The notes under the pieces: model-generated | The model's input: the letters and a program-made list of their open reading frames with translations, nothing else | The model's database searches: none | Told to the model about the DNA's origin: nothing | Part shown: positions 8,333 through 16,505 of the stretch, piece after piece | Layout of the letters: each line of letters opens with the position of its first letter | Numbering within the stretch: position 1 is the stretch's first letter | Made by a program: the position numbers and the translations under genes | Source: Cytophagales bacterium WSM2-2 | Lineage (GTDB): Bacteria > Bacteroidota > Bacteroidia > Cytophagales > Cyclobacteriaceae | Assembly: GCA_015472025.1 (NCBI GenBank) | Contig: BNHL01000001.1 | Span: 3,026,001 to 3,090,000 of the forward strand | Length of the DNA stretch: 64,000 bases | Reading direction: 5' to 3'

Positions 8333-10204
8333 CTAAGCAACAACGTCTCTTTCCAGCTCATGAATTTTTCCATTGTGACTTTTGTTGCCGTTCACTTTTT
8401 TCTTGGCGGCTTGTATAAGTTCTAGCTCCCTGATATGCTCCTTTAGTTCTTGTTCTTTTGCACGAAGTTCTTCGTATTGCTGACGCGACTCCAGGAGCAT
8501 TGTCTTTGTCCTGGAATTGATTCGTTCGATATTGATTGCAGATGCGACACTTTCAGCAAATTTTTTCAGGAGTTCAATTTGGTATTGTTCGAATTTTTTG
8601 AAGGCGGCAATTTCCAGTGCACCGGTTACTTTGTCATTTACCTTGAGTGGAACAATCAGCAATGTATTTGGCGTGGCGTAGCCAAGTCCTGATGTGATTG
8701 AGATGTAATTTTTGGGAAGATCGGTCACGTGAACAACATCTTTTTCAATTATACATTGACCGATAAGTCCATCACTCACTTTTATTCTTTTCTCCACATA
8801 CTTTCTTTTTTCCCAGGCATAGCAAGCCACGAGTTCCAGATCTTCGCCGGATTCGGTGAGCAAGAATAAACTGCCCTGGTTGCATCCAGAGTATTTGACA
8901 ATGAACTGAAGTATGTTGTTGTACAGTTTCTCTGGATTGTTTTCGACTTGATTACGCAATAACATGCTCATCTCAGCCAAGCCCTGGGTTGCCCAGGTGC
9001 GCTTGCGGTCGGCCTCCGCGCTGGATTTCAGACTGTCGCGCATGGTCAGTAAAGCACTGCCTAAAATATCCTGATCACTTAATGGAGTGAATGGATTATC
9101 CAGATTTCCTTTGCCAATGTTATTCGCAAAATCCTGATAATTCCGGGTACCCGAGACAAGATTGTTTAGCGCTTTGGCCATATCATTAAGTTCAGCCACT
9201 TTGAACTGCAGACTGGTTTCAGGCACTTCACCAAGGCTCATCTTCGCGATAATTGTTTTCATCACCCGGATGGGAACTACAAGGACTCTGAACAATTTTC
9301 GATTAATGATAAATGCAGCAATCAGAGCGGCTCCAACGACCAGGAAGAAACTGAAATAAAGTTTGAACAGATTGGCTGAGCGCGCCTCGTTTATTCGTGT
9401 ACTTATTTTCTCCAATTGAATGGCTTTGTCGAGATTGTCAATCGCGCCAAATAGATCACTTTCCAATCCACCGCCAGTGTAGATACCCAATTCACCATCG
9501 ACTTCCGTTAACTCTTTGAACACTGTTTCGTAGCTCATCAGGATATTTGATACCTTTTCTACTTCCTCATCCCGGACGTGGCGTTCCAACGTCATGGTGA
9601 AGTTGAAGACCTCATTAGAGATATTGTCAATGATTTTTTCGTCACCCGTCAGCAGGTAATCTTTGACAAAGAGCTGCAAATTGATAACGGCAGCTTTATC
9701 AGTCCCGAAATCATATTGGAGTAAAGTCTTTACGGACTTGTCAAATTCTCCGATCAAACCGTAGGTACCATAGCCGCGGATCTTCAGTTTATTCACCATG
9801 TGCATGAAGACGGTGTCATAAGCATTAAGTGAATTTCTGAGATTCATCAACTCTGCCTCATCTTCGGAATAGAACATTTCTTTTCGCGCCTGGATTTCTT
9901 CTATGTTTTTCTGAAGCTCATGCAACTGTGCGGCATAGCGGTCGAGAAAGAAACTTTTTCCGGTAGCGAAGAACAACTCATTTGTTTTTTCCCTAAGAAT
10001 AAATTCATTTGACGCGCTCTTCATTTGCATTTGCGTTTCTTTGAGCCGCGCAAAACTTTCTTTCATGGAATCGATCGTGATCATTTGCCTGATCCATACA
10101 TACCCTAATATTTCCAGGGCTACAATCAGCGCGGTGAGTGTAATGAATCCGAATACAATCTGGGCGCTGATGGAGTTGCTTCTGATGTTTTTAAGGAATT
10201 TCAT
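8333..10204 (-). CDS. HAMP-GAF membrane sensor without output domain
   Basis: 623 residues: a first membrane helix (about 14-36), a long helical periplasmic region (to about 275), a second membrane helix (about 282-302), a HAMP-like linker, a GAF domain (about 410-560, with NQGSLFLLTE, VSDGLIGQCI, TLLIVPLKV, GALEIAAF) and a coiled coil. It ends without a histidine-kinase, methyl-accepting, GGDEF or phosphatase domain. The ATG overlaps the stop of the LRR gene by 4 nt (ATGA), so the two are co-translated. It is the last gene of the peroxidase-led operon. The signal sensed and the output partner are unknown. Confidence 0.85.
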   Translation of the reverse strand: MKFLKNIRSNSISAQIVFGFITLTALIVALEILGYVWIRQMITIDSMKESFARLKETQMQMKSASNEFILREKTNELFFATGKSFFLDRYAAQLHELQKNIEEIQARKEMFYSEDEAELMNLRNSLNAYDTVFMHMVNKLKIRGYGTYGLIGEFDKSVKTLLQYDFGTDKAAVINLQLFVKDYLLTGDEKIIDNISNEVFNFTMTLERHVRDEEVEKVSNILMSYETVFKELTEVDGELGIYTGGGLESDLFGAIDNLDKAIQLEKISTRINEARSANLFKLYFSFFLVVGAALIAAFIINRKLFRVLVVPIRVMKTIIAKMSLGEVPETSLQFKVAELNDMAKALNNLVSGTRNYQDFANNIGKGNLDNPFTPLSDQDILGSALLTMRDSLKSSAEADRKRTWATQGLAEMSMLLRNQVENNPEKLYNNILQFIVKYSGCNQGSLFLLTESGEDLELVACYAWEKRKYVEKRIKVSDGLIGQCIIEKDVVHVTDLPKNYISITSGLGYATPNTLLIVPLKVNDKVTGALEIAAFKKFEQYQIELLKKFAESVASAINIERINSRTKTMLLESRQQYEELRAKEQELKEHIRELELIQAAKKKVNGNKSHNGKIHELERDVVA

Positions 10205-10926
10205 TTTAGTTCCTGCCCCGTGTGATGTAAGTTAAAATTACCATAGAGCTCTTGTGTTTGAGTATCCAGTTCATTTCCCCGGAGAATAATCTCATGTAGA
10301 GAAGTCATTGAAAATACTTCTTTTGGCACCTGTATGATCCGGTTATTTTGCAGATCAATTTTTTCCAGCGTTTTCACTTCAGCAGTTCCCTTTGAAATAG
10401 TAGTAATGCGGTTGTCAGCAAAGTCGACTACTTTGAGCAAGCGAAGTCGTTGTGACAGGTTTACTTCAGTGATCCGGTTATCAGCCATCAGCAATGAGCT
10501 AAGCGAGTCCAGGGAATAGACCTCGTTAGGAATTTCAGTAAAGAGATTGCCCGTCAGATTTAGGCTTTTCAAATGCTTCAGGGCGCTGACTGAGCCAGGT
10601 AAACGACTGATTCTATTGTTGGTCAAATCCAAGTCTTCAAGCTTCGGGAGTTTTCCGATCACTTCTGGTACGCTTGTCAATCGATTGTTTCCCAGGTTCA
10701 GCACCCTCAGGTTGGTAAATTGTTGAATATCCTCCGTGATCTCTTTCAGACTTTGGTTACGGAGGATAAGTACCTCCACTTGTGAAGGCGACTTCAACGC
10801 TTCCTCCAGGTCGTCAAAATAAAATTGCCTGCTTTTAAGTCTTTCTAAATAAAAGTAGACGAGTGCAAAAAATATAATTGCAAACACGGTGGAGATCCCC
10901 ACCACAATCCTTCTCCTTATTCTCAT
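10201..10926 (-). CDS. Membrane-anchored leucine-rich-repeat protein
   Basis: 241 residues. A single N-terminal membrane helix (about 6-27, then a Leu/Arg boundary) precedes five to six leucine-rich repeats of about 23 residues with the LxxLxLxxN core (LRVLNLGNNRLTSVPEVI, LEDLDLTNNRISRLPGSV, LKSLNLTGNLFTEIPNEV and so on), the SDS22/plant-like class. LRRs form a curved surface for protein binding. Placement before the HAMP-GAF sensor, with overlapping codons, makes that sensor the likely partner. It starts 22 nt after the DUF5777 gene stops. Confidence 0.88.
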   Translation of the reverse strand: MRIRRRIVVGISTVFAIIFFALVYFYLERLKSRQFYFDDLEEALKSPSQVEVLILRNQSLKEITEDIQQFTNLRVLNLGNNRLTSVPEVIGKLPKLEDLDLTNNRISRLPGSVSALKHLKSLNLTGNLFTEIPNEVYSLDSLSSLLMADNRITEVNLSQRLRLLKVVDFADNRITTISKGTAEVKTLEKIDLQNNRIIQVPKEVFSMTSLHEIILRGNELDTQTQELYGNFNLHHTGQELK

Positions 10927-10948
10927 ATCTCCGTAAGCAGGTCATTTA

Positions 10949-11863
10949 CTATCTCATTTTTCCACCTTTCACGGTCGGCTTAAGCATGAACATTCGCGTG
11001 ATCATAAAGCCAAAGCGCAGACCGCTGTCGGTGGTGGCAGTAAGAAAATCTTTCTCAATGCTCCCGACACTGTTGGTAACATGCAGGTTGAAGACGTGAC
11101 CACCAACGGCAATCTCTCCGCCCACTGCCACAGGATTGTATATTCCGGAGGGCTGGTTGAACATATGGTGATATTCAGTCATTAAATTAATGCGGCTGCT
11201 GACTTTCAAACGAGCCCCAAATCCAACGCCATACATGTCATTGCTATATTCACTTGAAGGGACAGAATTTCTGTGTACAACGGAACCTGTTATCTGTGCA
11301 GCAAATTGCTTCGAAAACTGACGGCTAATAGCTGACTGGAATGTGTAAACCAATTGATTGACAAACTGATTGGTTTTGTATATGTCATTCTGCCTCCGTA
11401 GTTCGCTGTGAGAAAAGGCGCCACTGAAAAATAACATCACGCTTACCGGAACATTTTTATCTCCACCGGTAGTTTGTACCAATGGCCTGTATTTCACATA
11501 CAGATCAAAGTTCTTTCCCAACGAAGTTCTGCCAGTACCAATAGCGAGCACATTGTTGACTCCGTATTCGAAGCCGAGGCGTGTATGAGACTCATCAAAC
11601 CCCCACAGGTTGTATGGTCCTTCCTCAAACTTTCCGAATCGGTGAGTGAGAACAAAATCCAATCGATGTGCCTGAGGTAAGGTAGTAGTATTACCAAGAA
11701 TCAAATGCGGACCATTAAACGCATCTTTGATTGGCGTCCGCTCTTTGGGTGCATCATCGAGGCTAAGCGGATCGCCTTGTGCAGATACACAGCATCCTGC
11801 AAGCCAGAAGAGGACGGTCAGCCGAATGGCTTGTGTGGTTGGTTGGTAAGATCTAATAGACAT
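10949..11863 (-). CDS. DUF5777 outer-membrane beta-barrel protein
   Basis: 304 residues, with a signal sequence (WLAGCCVSAQG; the Cys pair may allow lipidation). The mature chain starts with the typical family opening: KDAFNGPHLILGNTTTLPQ and LDFVLTHRFGKFEEG, and continues as alternating beta strands ending FGFMITRMFML. I recognise this as the DUF5777 family, which sits with cytochrome/YceI clusters in Bacteroidota. The role is unknown, but it is probably an outer-membrane barrel. The gene lies 13 nt after yceI and belongs to the same operon. Confidence 0.75.
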   Translation of the reverse strand: MSIRSYQPTTQAIRLTVLFWLAGCCVSAQGDPLSLDDAPKERTPIKDAFNGPHLILGNTTTLPQAHRLDFVLTHRFGKFEEGPYNLWGFDESHTRLGFEYGVNNVLAIGTGRTSLGKNFDLYVKYRPLVQTTGGDKNVPVSVMLFFSGAFSHSELRRQNDIYKTNQFVNQLVYTFQSAISRQFSKQFAAQITGSVVHRNSVPSSEYSNDMYGVGFGARLKVSSRINLMTEYHHMFNQPSGIYNPVAVGGEIAVGGHVFNLHVTNSVGSIEKDFLTATTDSGLRFGFMITRMFMLKPTVKGGKMR

Positions 11864-11876
11864 GATTTATTCTTGG

Positions 11877-12416
11877 TTAAGCTTTATTCATCTTTAAAAG
11901 AACATCCACCGTAAACTCGGGCGCCACTTTGAGAGCAACCAGTCGTGGAATTTTGATATTGAAATCAGAAAGGAATACGCTGAATTTAGAGGTGACCGTA
12001 GCAGTATTGCCTTGAACTGTAATCACTGCCGGGAATTTTAATTCCTTTTCTACGCCATGCAAGCTGAATTTTCCACGGACAGTCACTTGATAAGTTCCGT
12101 CTTTGGATAAGTCTGTGTCATTGATGATCTCCCCGGAGAAAGTGGCATTAGGGAATTTATCTATTTCCCAAAAATTTTCTTCTGCATGTTTTTTCTGAAG
12201 TTCACCCTGAGAAAATAGAAAACCGTTGAGCGGTTGTCTGAAGTTGAATTTTTTAGCGGCCAGGTCCAGCTTCCCAACGAGACTTGAGCTTTCGGCTGTT
12301 ATCGTCTCCTTGGGAGCTTCGCCCGCCAGTTTAACCACCCCTTTTTGGCCGCTGTAAAGCTGCGCCTTGGCAAAACCGGAAATCGTCAATATTCCAATGA
12401 ACAGTACTTTTCTCAT
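11877..12416 (-). CDS. YceI-family periplasmic protein
   Basis: 179 residues with a signal peptide (FIGILTISGFAKAQ). The YceI lipocalin fold is visible in LAGEAPKETITAESSSL, the FRQPLNGFLFS segment, FWEIDKFPNATFSGEI, VRGKFSLHGVEKELKFPA and the final IKIPRLV..KVAPEFTVDV. YceI proteins bind isoprenoid-type lipids or quinones in the periplasm. Its neighbours here are redox proteins, consistent with a quinone- or lipid-related periplasmic electron-transfer role. Stop-to-start spacing with the upstream cytochrome gene is 10 nt. Confidence 0.9.
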   Translation of the reverse strand: MRKVLFIGILTISGFAKAQLYSGQKGVVKLAGEAPKETITAESSSLVGKLDLAAKKFNFRQPLNGFLFSQGELQKKHAEENFWEIDKFPNATFSGEIINDTDLSKDGTYQVTVRGKFSLHGVEKELKFPAVITVQGNTATVTSKFSVFLSDFNIKIPRLVALKVAPEFTVDVLLKMNKA

Positions 12417-12426
12417 TTACTGATGT

Positions 12427-12780
12427 CTAATTATTCTTTGCGCCCTCGGCAATCCATTTTTTTATGGTCTCTATTTCACAGGTAGTCAGGTACCACGGAC
12501 CATCGGTGAACGAATGAGGCATGTTGTGTGTCTCTATCATAAACCGCAGCTTGCCATTGTCGGCTTTCTTCTTCAGGTCTTCGTAGCGCGTAAAATTTCC
12601 ATGCTCAAAATCACTTGTGTGGCATTGAGGTAAAGCGCATGTCTTGGCAACAATCGGGTAGACGTGCACCGAGTAGGATATTTGAGGGGCAGTCAGCACG
12701 GGGCAATCGCCCAGTTCTTCTTTGGTATTGACACACTGTACCAGCAGGGCCGCAGCCAATAAGACGATCAGTTTTTTCAT
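12427..12780 (-). CDS. Small cytochrome-like lipoprotein
   Basis: 117 residues with a lipobox VQCV (Cys16 in MKKLIVLLAAALLVQC). The mature part has PIVAKTCALPQCHTSDFEHG: a C-x4-C-H, one residue longer than the standard CxxCH heme site, then HNMPHSF, which could supply a Met or His ligand. This shape resembles the short cytochrome-c or planctomycete-type cytochrome proteins of Bacteroidota. If heme is bound, it would shuttle electrons to or from the neighbouring peroxidase. The stop-to-start gap with the peroxidase gene is 1 nt. Confidence 0.7.
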   Translation of the reverse strand: MKKLIVLLAAALLVQCVNTKEELGDCPVLTAPQISYSVHVYPIVAKTCALPQCHTSDFEHGNFTRYEDLKKKADNGKLRFMIETHNMPHSFTDGPWYLTTCEIETIKKWIAEGAKNN

Positions 12781-12781
12781 A

Positions 12782-13999
12782 TCAGTTGCCTCCTACTTTT
12801 AAGCCACTGGGTACTTTTGCTGGAATTTTTTTATCGAAATCGTTATCCGTCAGAGCTTCCAGAAAAGCGACAAGAGCTTCCTTTTCTTTTTCAGAAAGAT
12901 GGAGCGGCTGTACTTTAACACTCATTTGAGCCCGGCTAATGCTGTCGTTTTCAGAAACTCCCTTGTTGTAAAAATCTACTACTTCCCGCAGGGTACCGAT
13001 GGTGCCATTGTGCATATAAGGAGCAGTAAGCGAAACGTTACGCAGTGTTGGAGTTCTGAAAAGATTCTGTGCTAAAGCACCTTTGTCCTTGGGAGAAACA
13101 ATCGGGTGATATTTTACACCCAAATTGTAGAGCGTGAAATCAGAGAACATAGGCCCCGAGTGGCAATTCGCACAATTACCTTCGCCGAAAAATATAATTA
13201 GTCCCTGTTTCTGAAGATCAGTTAAAGCATCCGTTTGCCCGGCTACATATCGATCATAGGGACTATTTTTGGTGACAAGACTTCGTTCGTAAGCGGCAAT
13301 TGCTTTACCAATATTGTCTTTGGTAATAGCACTTTGTCCTCCGCCAAATACTCCGTCAAATAATGTCACATATTCTGCGATAGCTTTCAGTCGTTTGACA
13401 AGCGTATCGGCAACAGTAGTTGCATCAAAGGAACCTTTGCCACGCATGTGTGGAGGATTTGCCAAAGGCCCAAATGCCTGAGCCTCCAAAGATCTTCTGT
13501 TAATATGCCAATTCAGTGGTGATCCGCTTGGATCAAATACCTGGGTGCCATTGATTACGCCTATGTAGCCACTGTTTAAAATAGTAGGTGAGTTTCTGAC
13601 GGAATAAGAAGCCGACAATGGACGATCGTTTCCGGCAAGTCTCGAAGCACCCAATCCAGAGCCACCTGGACCGATGGAGAGTTCAACACCATCAGCGTAT
13701 CCCAATGACGGATGATGGCAAGTGGCGCAGGAGATATTTTTTTCACCCGATAAAAGAGGCTCCCAGAAAAGAATTCTGCCGAGGTCAATCTTTTCAGAAG
13801 AAGATGGATTGTTCGATGGATGAGTCATCTCCGGCAGCGCCTCCAATTGAAGTAAGCTTATTCTCTCATCCAGCGACTGTTCCTGATCCGCGCAACTGGT
13901 GAAGAGACAGACGAAAAGAAAAGCTGTAGCTACCGGTTCGATAAACTCAGTCCATCGAACAACCCGATTCTCCTGATTTATTTTTGAAAAGTATTTCAT
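12782..13999 (-). CDS. Di-heme cytochrome-c peroxidase (MauG/CcpA family) lipoprotein
   Basis: 405 residues from the ATG at 13999, preferred over 14053 because it gives a clean lipobox LFTSC (Cys36). Two heme sites are present: CATCHH at residues 91-96 and CANCHS at 276-281, with the MSD/FTLYNLG and MHNGTIGTLREVVDFYNKG features of the family. Such enzymes reduce hydrogen peroxide with electrons from small cytochromes, or modify proteins (MauG). It is the first gene of the operon and the most likely target of the regulatory signals. Confidence 0.9.
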   Translation of the reverse strand: MKYFSKINQENRVVRWTEFIEPVATAFLFVCLFTSCADQEQSLDERISLLQLEALPEMTHPSNNPSSSEKIDLGRILFWEPLLSGEKNISCATCHHPSLGYADGVELSIGPGGSGLGASRLAGNDRPLSASYSVRNSPTILNSGYIGVINGTQVFDPSGSPLNWHINRRSLEAQAFGPLANPPHMRGKGSFDATTVADTLVKRLKAIAEYVTLFDGVFGGGQSAITKDNIGKAIAAYERSLVTKNSPYDRYVAGQTDALTDLQKQGLIIFFGEGNCANCHSGPMFSDFTLYNLGVKYHPIVSPKDKGALAQNLFRTPTLRNVSLTAPYMHNGTIGTLREVVDFYNKGVSENDSISRAQMSVKVQPLHLSEKEKEALVAFLEALTDNDFDKKIPAKVPSGLKVGGN

Positions 14000-14223
14000 G
14001 GTTATGCCTGCCCCAGCTGTGCACCTGAAGCGACACAAAGCACTTAGTATCAATAATGAATTGCTGGTAGACCTGATTCATTCTTATGTATTTATCCCGG
14101 AGCATAAAATACAATTCCGCAATTTTTTTTACCGGGATACTGGTGATTTCGATGCATGCCTCACGTCAATTCTACCTGAGTTGCTGCCCAAGCAGGAAAA
14201 AAGACGAATGACCGATCGTTTGT

Positions 14224-14231
14224 TAAATTTG
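14224..14231 (+). promoter_or_regulatory. -7 box TAAATTTG for the alcohol dehydrogenase
   Basis: A perfect TAnnTTTG match 23 nt before the ATG at 14255. The region 14000-14254 is the divergent control region shared with the peroxidase operon; no minus-strand box was found. Confidence 0.4.
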
Positions 14232-14254
14232 CTAAACCACAGAATTAAATAAAG

Positions 14255-15301
14255 ATGAATGCACTCACCTTTAACGGAATTGAAAATATCGCTTACGAAA
14301 AAGTAGGTGATCCGGAAATTGCAGAATCTACGGATGTGATTGTGAAAGTTCGATGTTGTGCCATCTGTGGCTCCGACCTGCACGTGTATCATGGGAGGGA
14401 GGCTGGGATTGATCGTCACACGTGCATGGGACACGAGTTTGCCGGTGAAATAGTTGAGGCAGGAAAGAATGTGAAATTGTTGGCTGCTGGGGATATTGTG
14501 ACTTCGCCTTTTTCGATTAGTTGTGGTCATTGCTTTTATTGCCGGATAGGCCTGACGGCCCGATGCACCGAAAGCAAACTTTTTGGTTGGGTGGAAAATG
14601 GCAAGGGGCTGCATGGCGGGCAGGCCGAATATGTTCGGGTGCCCATGGCTGACTCTACTTTAATGAAAGTGCCCGAGGGTATTTCATTGGAAGAAGGAGT
14701 GCTGGCAGGAGATGTGGCGTCTACAGGTTTTTATAGTGCAAAGCAAGCACAGATCAAACCGGGTGGAATCTACGCGGTGGTCGGGTGTGGCCCGGTAGGA
14801 CTCATGGCTATTCTTGGTGTGCGTGAGTTTGGCGCTGAACAGATTTTTGCAATCGACAGAGAAGAGTCGCGCTTGCAAGTCGCAGAATTATTCGGGGCCA
14901 CTCCAATTGATACTTCCAGAGCCAATGCCGTTGAATTACTAAAAGACTCTTCGGAGGGTCGTGGAGCCGATGCTGTGATGGAAGCTATCGGCAATGAATT
15001 CAGTATTCAACTGGCTTATCAGCTTGTACGGCCCGGTGGAATTATTTCGAGTGTGGGAGTGTGTACCGATAAGTATTTTCCGATATCACCGGTTCAGGCC
15101 TATGATAAAAACCTGACTTATATAACAGGGCGGTGTCCGGCACGTGCAATGATGCCCACCGTATTACCTTTGATGCAACAGAAGAAATATCCTTTTAGCT
15201 CCATCATTACGCATCGAATGTCGTTATCGGAGGGCGTGAAAGGCTATGATATTTTTGCTAACAAAAAAGATAACTGCCTTAAGATAATGTTGCAGCCCTA
15301 A
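14255..15301 (+). CDS. Zinc-dependent alcohol dehydrogenase (MDR family)
   Basis: 348 residues. Catalytic zinc ligands: CAICGSDLH (Cys and Asp/His region) and GHEFAGEIVEAG; the structural zinc motif GHCFYCRIGLTARC gives four Cys including the one before GHC. The nucleotide-binding domain has VGCGPVGLMAILG (Gly-rich Rossmann turn) with AIDREESRLQVAELFGA, which favours NAD. It oxidises an alcohol or polyol, or a related threonine/formaldehyde substrate, to the carbonyl; the exact substrate cannot be told. It is probably transcribed alone. Confidence 0.9.
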   Translation: MNALTFNGIENIAYEKVGDPEIAESTDVIVKVRCCAICGSDLHVYHGREAGIDRHTCMGHEFAGEIVEAGKNVKLLAAGDIVTSPFSISCGHCFYCRIGLTARCTESKLFGWVENGKGLHGGQAEYVRVPMADSTLMKVPEGISLEEGVLAGDVASTGFYSAKQAQIKPGGIYAVVGCGPVGLMAILGVREFGAEQIFAIDREESRLQVAELFGATPIDTSRANAVELLKDSSEGRGADAVMEAIGNEFSIQLAYQLVRPGGIISSVGVCTDKYFPISPVQAYDKNLTYITGRCPARAMMPTVLPLMQQKKYPFSSIITHRMSLSEGVKGYDIFANKKDNCLKIMLQP

Positions 15302-15398
15302 CAATGTTTTGATTTCCGGACCTGTCCCGCGCTTTTGCAAGCGTTTTTAATTGGTTAGGAATCACAAACGATTCTTCCGTTTTTTGAAGTAAAATCGT

Positions 15399-15767
15399 GT
15401 GATCACCTTGGATCGTCTCAGAAAAATAGTTCAGGATGGCAAGGAAATTATTGTCAGTAATTTCTCCGGCCTAAAGGAAGATCAAATGATAGAATTGGTC
15501 TCGAAGTCGCGTACTATGGTCATCCGTGAGGGGACTCCTAAAAGAATGTTGGCGATCTTCAATTCAAAGACCTTTATCACCCCCAAATTCATGCGTCATA
15601 TTGAAACCGATCAATTGGAGTCAATTCCCTTCCAGATCAAGCAAGCGGTGGTCGGTGTAAGCGAAACGCAGAAGACAATAATGATGGGATACAATATGTT
15701 TCGTAAGCGAAGTGTGAGATCTTTTGAGACAGAAAAGCAGGCCATTGATTATTTGCTTGAAGACTAA
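15399..15767 (+). CDS. STAS/SpoIIAA-like hypothetical protein
   Basis: 122 residues starting at a GTG (MITLDRLRK). The chain alternates strands and helices (IIVSNFSGLKEDQMIELVSKSRTMVIRE and later AVVGVSETQKTIMMGYNMF), which suits a small alpha/beta STAS- or SpoIIAA-like domain, but the call is tentative. The codons before the GTG are unconvincing, so the start is uncertain; a TTG at codon 4 is also possible. The next gene starts 3 nt later, so the two are likely co-transcribed and may act together. Confidence 0.6.
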   Translation: MITLDRLRKIVQDGKEIIVSNFSGLKEDQMIELVSKSRTMVIREGTPKRMLAIFNSKTFITPKFMRHIETDQLESIPFQIKQAVVGVSETQKTIMMGYNMFRKRSVRSFETEKQAIDYLLED

Positions 15768-15770
15768 ATC

Positions 15771-16505
15771 ATGTGGAATAATCATATCAAGGCGTTTCTG
15801 ATTTTTGCGGTGTTATTGCTGGTGCTTGCAGCACTTATAGAAAAAAGTAACAGCAGTAGTGCAGGATTTATCAACTTTAAGACGGGGACTTTCGTGGCAA
15901 TCGCAATCGGTTTCCTGCTGATTCACTTCCTGATCAGTACTGCATTGCTTTCGTGGCTTTCAAAACATGTCATATTGATTCATATCGGATCTATCCTGTT
16001 AACCATTCTCATTATCATAGTGGGTTTTAGCGTTTTCATGAATATCAGCCAGGCCGCTGACAACCGCAGGTACATGGAGCAACGGGAGGCCCGTAAGCTT
16101 CGCATGGGTGTAATCGAGCTCAAGGAATGGTGGTATGTTCCGGATAGGAATAACCCAACGGAAGTTCATGCGATCGTAAGAGTAACCGAGGCGGGGAGAT
16201 TTGCAGGCTCAGGCTTGGGGGTAGGAACAGATTCGGAAGGTGAAGAGATTTCTGTTCTTTCATTGGATATTCCCGAACAACGGCAAGTGTTAGCGGGAGA
16301 AGAATTTGAACAGGTGTTCGTAGCAGACACACTTCGACCGGGCGATATACTGAAAGATGTGGAACTCAGTTTTTACCTGTTTAAAAATGAGGAAGGCCCC
16401 AGTTCGAATGATGTCAGTAAAATTTATAAGACCAAGATTGATACAGACGATGACGGGCATTTTTTCTATGCTATTCTTCCTCCGCCACGAAAATCAAAAC
16501 TATAA
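15771..16505 (+). CDS. Hypothetical membrane protein
   Basis: 244 residues with three predicted membrane helices at about 9-24, 42-64 and 68-92 (HVILIHIGSILLTILIIIVGF is the last) and a soluble C-terminal half of about 150 residues rich in beta strands (ELKEWWYVPDRNN, EFEQVFVADTLRPGD). I do not recognise it. It starts 3 nt after the STAS-like gene and ends exactly against the convergent histidine-kinase gene. The soluble part could be a periplasmic or cytoplasmic sensing domain; the topology cannot be fixed by eye. Confidence 0.6.
   Translation: MWNNHIKAFLIFAVLLLVLAALIEKSNSSSAGFINFKTGTFVAIAIGFLLIHFLISTALLSWLSKHVILIHIGSILLTILIIIVGFSVFMNISQAADNRRYMEQREARKLRMGVIELKEWWYVPDRNNPTEVHAIVRVTEAGRFAGSGLGVGTDSEGEEISVLSLDIPEQRQVLAGEEFEQVFVADTLRPGDILKDVELSFYLFKNEEGPSSNDVSKIYKTKIDTDDDGHFFYAILPPPRKSKL

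Noticed and set aside
13998-14252. An 84-residue plus-strand frame ending 2 nt before the alcohol dehydrogenase
   Set aside because: It overlaps the peroxidase start region on the other strand, and a -7 box for the dehydrogenase lies inside it. It has no recognisable family; treated as the divergent control region, though a small gene cannot be fully excluded.
15390-15410. GTGATCAC palindrome before the STAS-like gene as a CRP site
   Set aside because: It lacks the 6-nt spacer of TGTGA-N6-TCACA and overlaps the start codon itself.
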